The notes beneath the pieces are model-generated. The model was not told where the DNA came from and ran no database searches. It was given only the letters and a program-made list of their open reading frames with translations. The position numbers were made by a program, and so were the translations under genes. Of a stretch of DNA of 64,000 bases, positions 61,707 to 64,000 are shown piece by piece. The number at the start of each line of letters is the position of its first letter. The stretch's first letter is position 1. Source of the DNA: Gammaproteobacteria bacterium (GTDB taxonomy: Bacteria; Pseudomonadota; Gammaproteobacteria; Ga0077536); assembly GCA_016191285.1 (NCBI GenBank), contig JACPPA010000002.1, positions 202,815-266,814 on the forward strand, written 5' to 3'.

Positions 61707-62469
61707 CGCGCCCAGCACCGCGCTGGATACCGCAACAACGACCGCCATCACAACCGCTACCGATACGCCTGAGGCACCGACTCAAGACACTGCTACTGGC
61801 CGCTGGTCCGATGTGCCTGAAAAGTTCTGGGACCCTGAGAAAAAAACTCTGCGCGTTGATGAGCGCGGCTTGCCAGCTGGGCTCATCAAGGGCCACAGCG
61901 AACTTGAGAAGCGTTTCGGTGCAGTCCCTGGAAAGCCTGAGGACTTCAAGATCGAACTGGAGAAGGATGAGAACCTCGGCCTCGATGAAACCAAGACCGC
62001 GACCTTCGCTAAGCAATCCCACGAGTGGGGCCTGACTAACAAGCAGTTCAATTCGATCGTGCGTGCCTACGTAAAAGACGTGAACGAACTGCGCACCGGT
62101 GACATGCAGATGAAAGCCGATGCGGCGCTGGCGTCACTTTCCAAGTATTACGGCTCGGACACGGCGCGCGGCACCGCGATTCAACACGCCCTGCGCGCGA
62201 TCAACTCCGTGGGCGATGACGATGAGAAGGCCGCGATCGCATCCTTCGGGAATAACCCGTACGTCATTCGCATCCTAGCGAAACTCGGCGCGCAGATGAA
62301 AGAAGACTCGGCGCCTAACGATGCGCAGATCGCAGCGGACAGCGATATCGAAACCCTGATGAAAGATAGGAAGTCAGCCTATTGGAATCCAAAGGCCGCG
62401 GGCCACGAAGCTGCGGTCGCGAAAGTAACGCGCTACCACGAAGCGAGAGCCTCTCAAAAGGCAAGCTGA
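61690..62469 (+). CDS. Probable scaffolding protein
   Basis: 259 residues. Thr/Ala-rich N-terminus, then PEKFWDPEKKTLRVDERGLPAGLIKGHSELEKRFG, FAKQSHEWGLTNKQFNSIVRAYV and a helical C-terminus ending in basic residues. This composition, with the position directly before the capsid gene, is typical of podovirus scaffolds (T7 gp9 type). It guides capsid assembly and leaves the mature head. Confidence 0.82.
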   Translation: MTQAADAPSTALDTATTTAITTATDTPEAPTQDTATGRWSDVPEKFWDPEKKTLRVDERGLPAGLIKGHSELEKRFGAVPGKPEDFKIELEKDENLGLDETKTATFAKQSHEWGLTNKQFNSIVRAYVKDVNELRTGDMQMKADAALASLSKYYGSDTARGTAIQHALRAINSVGDDDEKAAIASFGNNPYVIRILAKLGAQMKEDSAPNDAQIAADSDIETLMKDRKSAYWNPKAAGHEAAVAKVTRYHEARASQKAS

Positions 62470-62584
62470 TACCCCGCAAGGGCCAGCGAAGCGAAGTAGC
62501 CACCTCCCGCACAGGCCCGGATGACGGATACCCTGGATTGGCGAGGACACGCGCAAGTGTTCAACGCAAACAGGAGACACCGTC

Positions 62585-63481
62585 ATGTCTTTCCAGATCA
62601 CCGAAGCCTTCGTCAATCAATACACGGCGAACTTCTACGAGCTCGGGCAGCAGATTACCGCGCGCCTTGAGCCTTATTGCACCATGTACGACGGCATCAA
62701 CGGCCAATCGAAATCGGTTGAGCGCGTGGGTAAAGCCGAAGCGTACGACATCGTTTCTCGTCATGCCGATACCAAATACGTCGAGGTCTCTCATTCTCGG
62801 CGTTGGATCGACCTGCAAGATAAAGGATGGGCCGAATTAGTCGACGAGCTCGACGAAGTCAGGCTCCTCGCTGATCCCAAGTCCAAGTATCCGAAGCTGG
62901 GTGTCCAAGCGCTTAACCGCGCCAAGGACGACATCATGATCGCCGCGGCTCGCGGTTTAGCTCGAACCAATTCGGGCACTACGCCACTGCCGACAGCGCA
63001 GAAGATCGTCGAAGGCGGTACCGCTTCCCTGACCTTGGCGAAACTACTCACTGCGAAGGAAATTCTGGATTCAGCCGAAGTCGCGAATGCGGCGGATGAA
63101 TCCGGCATGGAGCCGACCGGGCAAGCGATGATTTCAGATCGGGTTTGCGTGGTCTCGGCTAAACAACTGACCGCGCTCTACGGCACGACTGAAATCAAGT
63201 CGATCGATTACAACTCGGTCAAGGCTTTAGCCCAGGGACAAGTCGATACCTTCCTCGGCTTCAAGTTCATCCGTTCGGAGCGCCTGTTCAAGACCGGCAC
63301 CATGCGCTCAGTGATGGTGTGGGCGCGGCCGTGTATGGGTTTAGGCATCGGTAAAGACGTATCCACGTCAATCGACCGCCTGCCTGGGAAGAACAACTCC
63401 GTTCAAGTCTACGCCCGCATGTCGATCGGTGCTGTCCGCATCGAGGACGAAGGTGTCGTAGAAATTCAGTGCTTCGAATAG
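62585..63481 (+). CDS. Major capsid protein
   Basis: 298 residues from the ATG at 62585, with AGGAGA upstream. FQITEAFVNQYTANFYELGQQI at the start, SRRWIDLQDKGWAELVDELDEVRLL and ALNRAKDDIMIAAARGLA in the middle, and VWARPCMGLGIGKDVSTSIDRLPGK near the end fit the HK97-fold capsid proteins of short-tailed prophages. The position after the scaffold supports it. Confidence 0.88.
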   Translation: MSFQITEAFVNQYTANFYELGQQITARLEPYCTMYDGINGQSKSVERVGKAEAYDIVSRHADTKYVEVSHSRRWIDLQDKGWAELVDELDEVRLLADPKSKYPKLGVQALNRAKDDIMIAAARGLARTNSGTTPLPTAQKIVEGGTASLTLAKLLTAKEILDSAEVANAADESGMEPTGQAMISDRVCVVSAKQLTALYGTTEIKSIDYNSVKALAQGQVDTFLGFKFIRSERLFKTGTMRSVMVWARPCMGLGIGKDVSTSIDRLPGKNNSVQVYARMSIGAVRIEDEGVVEIQCFE

Positions 63482-63493
63482 AGGGCAGCATTC

Positions 63494-64000
63494 ATGGCAA
63501 ACTTTACTTCCGTTATGCTCAATGTCCTGGCCTCGACGCCGCCGTTTCGTGTCAAAGCGAATCAGTTCGGCGGCCGTATCCGGGTCTTCGAGTCAATCTT
63601 CGTGGCGCCTGCCTCCGGTGCCGCGCCGGCGATTGCCGACAAAATCATCTGGGGCAAACTGCCAGTGCGTTCGCGCCTGCTAGGCTATCTCGGTCAGTTG
63701 CAATTCAATGCCGGTACCGCGGCGTGCACCATCAACGTTGGTGACAACGTCTCGGCGGCGCGTCATCTTGCGGCCACGGCGATCAACGCGGCCGGTACGG
63801 CAATTCCTACCGCCTCCTCACTGGCTAAAGTCGGCGCTGGCGATACCGTCACGGGCTCGGCGACGGTGACCAATCTCAAGCAGTTGGGTGCGTTCACCGT
63901 AGGTGACTTAATCACTGGTTCCGGCATTCCCACTGGTACCACTATTTTGTCGATTTCTGCTAACACCTTGGTGATGTCAGCAGTCGCGACGTTAACCGCC
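63494..64000 (+). CDS. Virion protein, C-terminus beyond the window
   Basis: 169 codons are visible from the ATG at 63494 and the frame is still open at the edge. Start MANFTSVMLNVLASTPPFRV, then IWGKLPVRSRLLGYLGQLQFNAG and a beta-rich segment GDTVTGSATVTNLKQLGAFTVGDLITGSGIPTGTTI that resembles the repeat units of head-decoration or tail-fibre proteins. Its place directly after the capsid gene suggests a decoration or head-stabilising protein. Confidence 0.75.
   Translation, partial: MANFTSVMLNVLASTPPFRVKANQFGGRIRVFESIFVAPASGAAPAIADKIIWGKLPVRSRLLGYLGQLQFNAGTAACTINVGDNVSAARHLAATAINAAGTAIPTASSLAKVGAGDTVTGSATVTNLKQLGAFTVGDLITGSGIPTGTTILSISANTLVMSAVATLTA

Larger units (their letters stand above)
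41317..64000. mobile_element. Prophage, left end to structural genes (right end outside the window)
   Basis: From the integrase at the tRNA-Leu end to the window edge all recognisable genes are phage-like: integrase, excisionase-like gene, leftward early operon, repressor/Cro pair with shared operators, replication genes, RusA, NinB, and portal, scaffold and capsid genes. The early part is lambda-like. The head genes belong to the short-tailed (podovirus, T7/BPP-1-like connector) type. No terminase, lysis or tail-tube gene is visible. These may lie to the right or may have been lost. Confidence 0.93.

Noticed and set aside
41317-64000. CRISPR array, toxin-antitoxin pair or diversity-generating retroelement in the prophage
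   Set aside because: No regular direct-repeat array, no reverse transcriptase and no recognisable toxin pair are visible in the part of the prophage shown.

Overview
The window is chromosomal DNA of a gammaproteobacterium that carries the tetrahydromethanopterin (H4MPT)-linked formaldehyde oxidation pathway, so it is probably an aerobic methylotroph or a related formaldehyde oxidiser. Two things support this. The first 9.7 kb hold mtdB, mch and fae with their usual accessory genes. The housekeeping blocks keep gammaproteobacterial order: lolC-lolD, exbB-exbD-lpxK-ycaR-kdsB, infA/aat, ftsK-lolA-rarA-crcB-serS and gacA(uvrY)-uvrC-pgsA-tRNA Gly-Cys-Leu. The species cannot be fixed from the sequence.

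Region 1 (1-9.7 kb) is the C1 island. It encodes mtdB, two ATP-grasp ligases, mch, a CitG-like protein, fae, a HisA-like protein on the other strand, a hydantoinase-like ATPase (MfnF type), pabB (p-aminobenzoate branch) and an amino-acid-kinase-fold protein (MfnE type). The enzymes oxidise formaldehyde bound to H4MPT. The accessory genes probably build H4MPT and a methanofuran-like cofactor. Region 2 (9.7-15.2 kb) holds nrdB, nrdA with a promoter carrying two NrdR-like boxes, and tsaB. Region 3 (15.3-28.7 kb) covers lipoprotein export, a competence channel, an ExbBD motor, LPS precursor genes, IF-1, two N-degron aminoacyl transferases and small conserved genes, and ends in a 1 kb AT-rich gene-poor stretch with nested palindromes. 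Region 4 (28.7-41.3 kb) is ftsK to pgsA plus four tRNA genes.

Region 5 (41.3 kb to the end) is a prophage integrated at the 3' end of tRNA-Leu(UAA). Its right end lies outside the window. It has an integrase, an excisionase-like gene, a long leftward early operon (small unknowns, a TolA-like coiled-coil protein, a PD-(D/E)XK nuclease with a putative annealing protein, and an adenine methyltransferase), an immunity region with a shared operator motif at both early promoters, and a rightward replication/recombination operon (DUF1376 protein with a candidate internal origin, helicase, RusA, NinB, Fis-like protein). A podovirus-type structural module follows: connector, polysaccharide-deacetylase-like virion protein, scaffold and capsid. 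No terminase or lysis genes are seen where they would be expected, and the gene at 55.97 kb seems to lack its 5' end. The prophage may therefore be mosaic or partly decayed.

The observations most worth a second look are: the deacetylase-like virion gene; the fusion of a cytosine-methyltransferase N-terminus to NinB; the candidate origin inside the DUF1376 gene; the five-site operator array; a perfect three-way-junction palindrome at 17.3 kb; and the co-located unknown cofactor genes of the C1 island.
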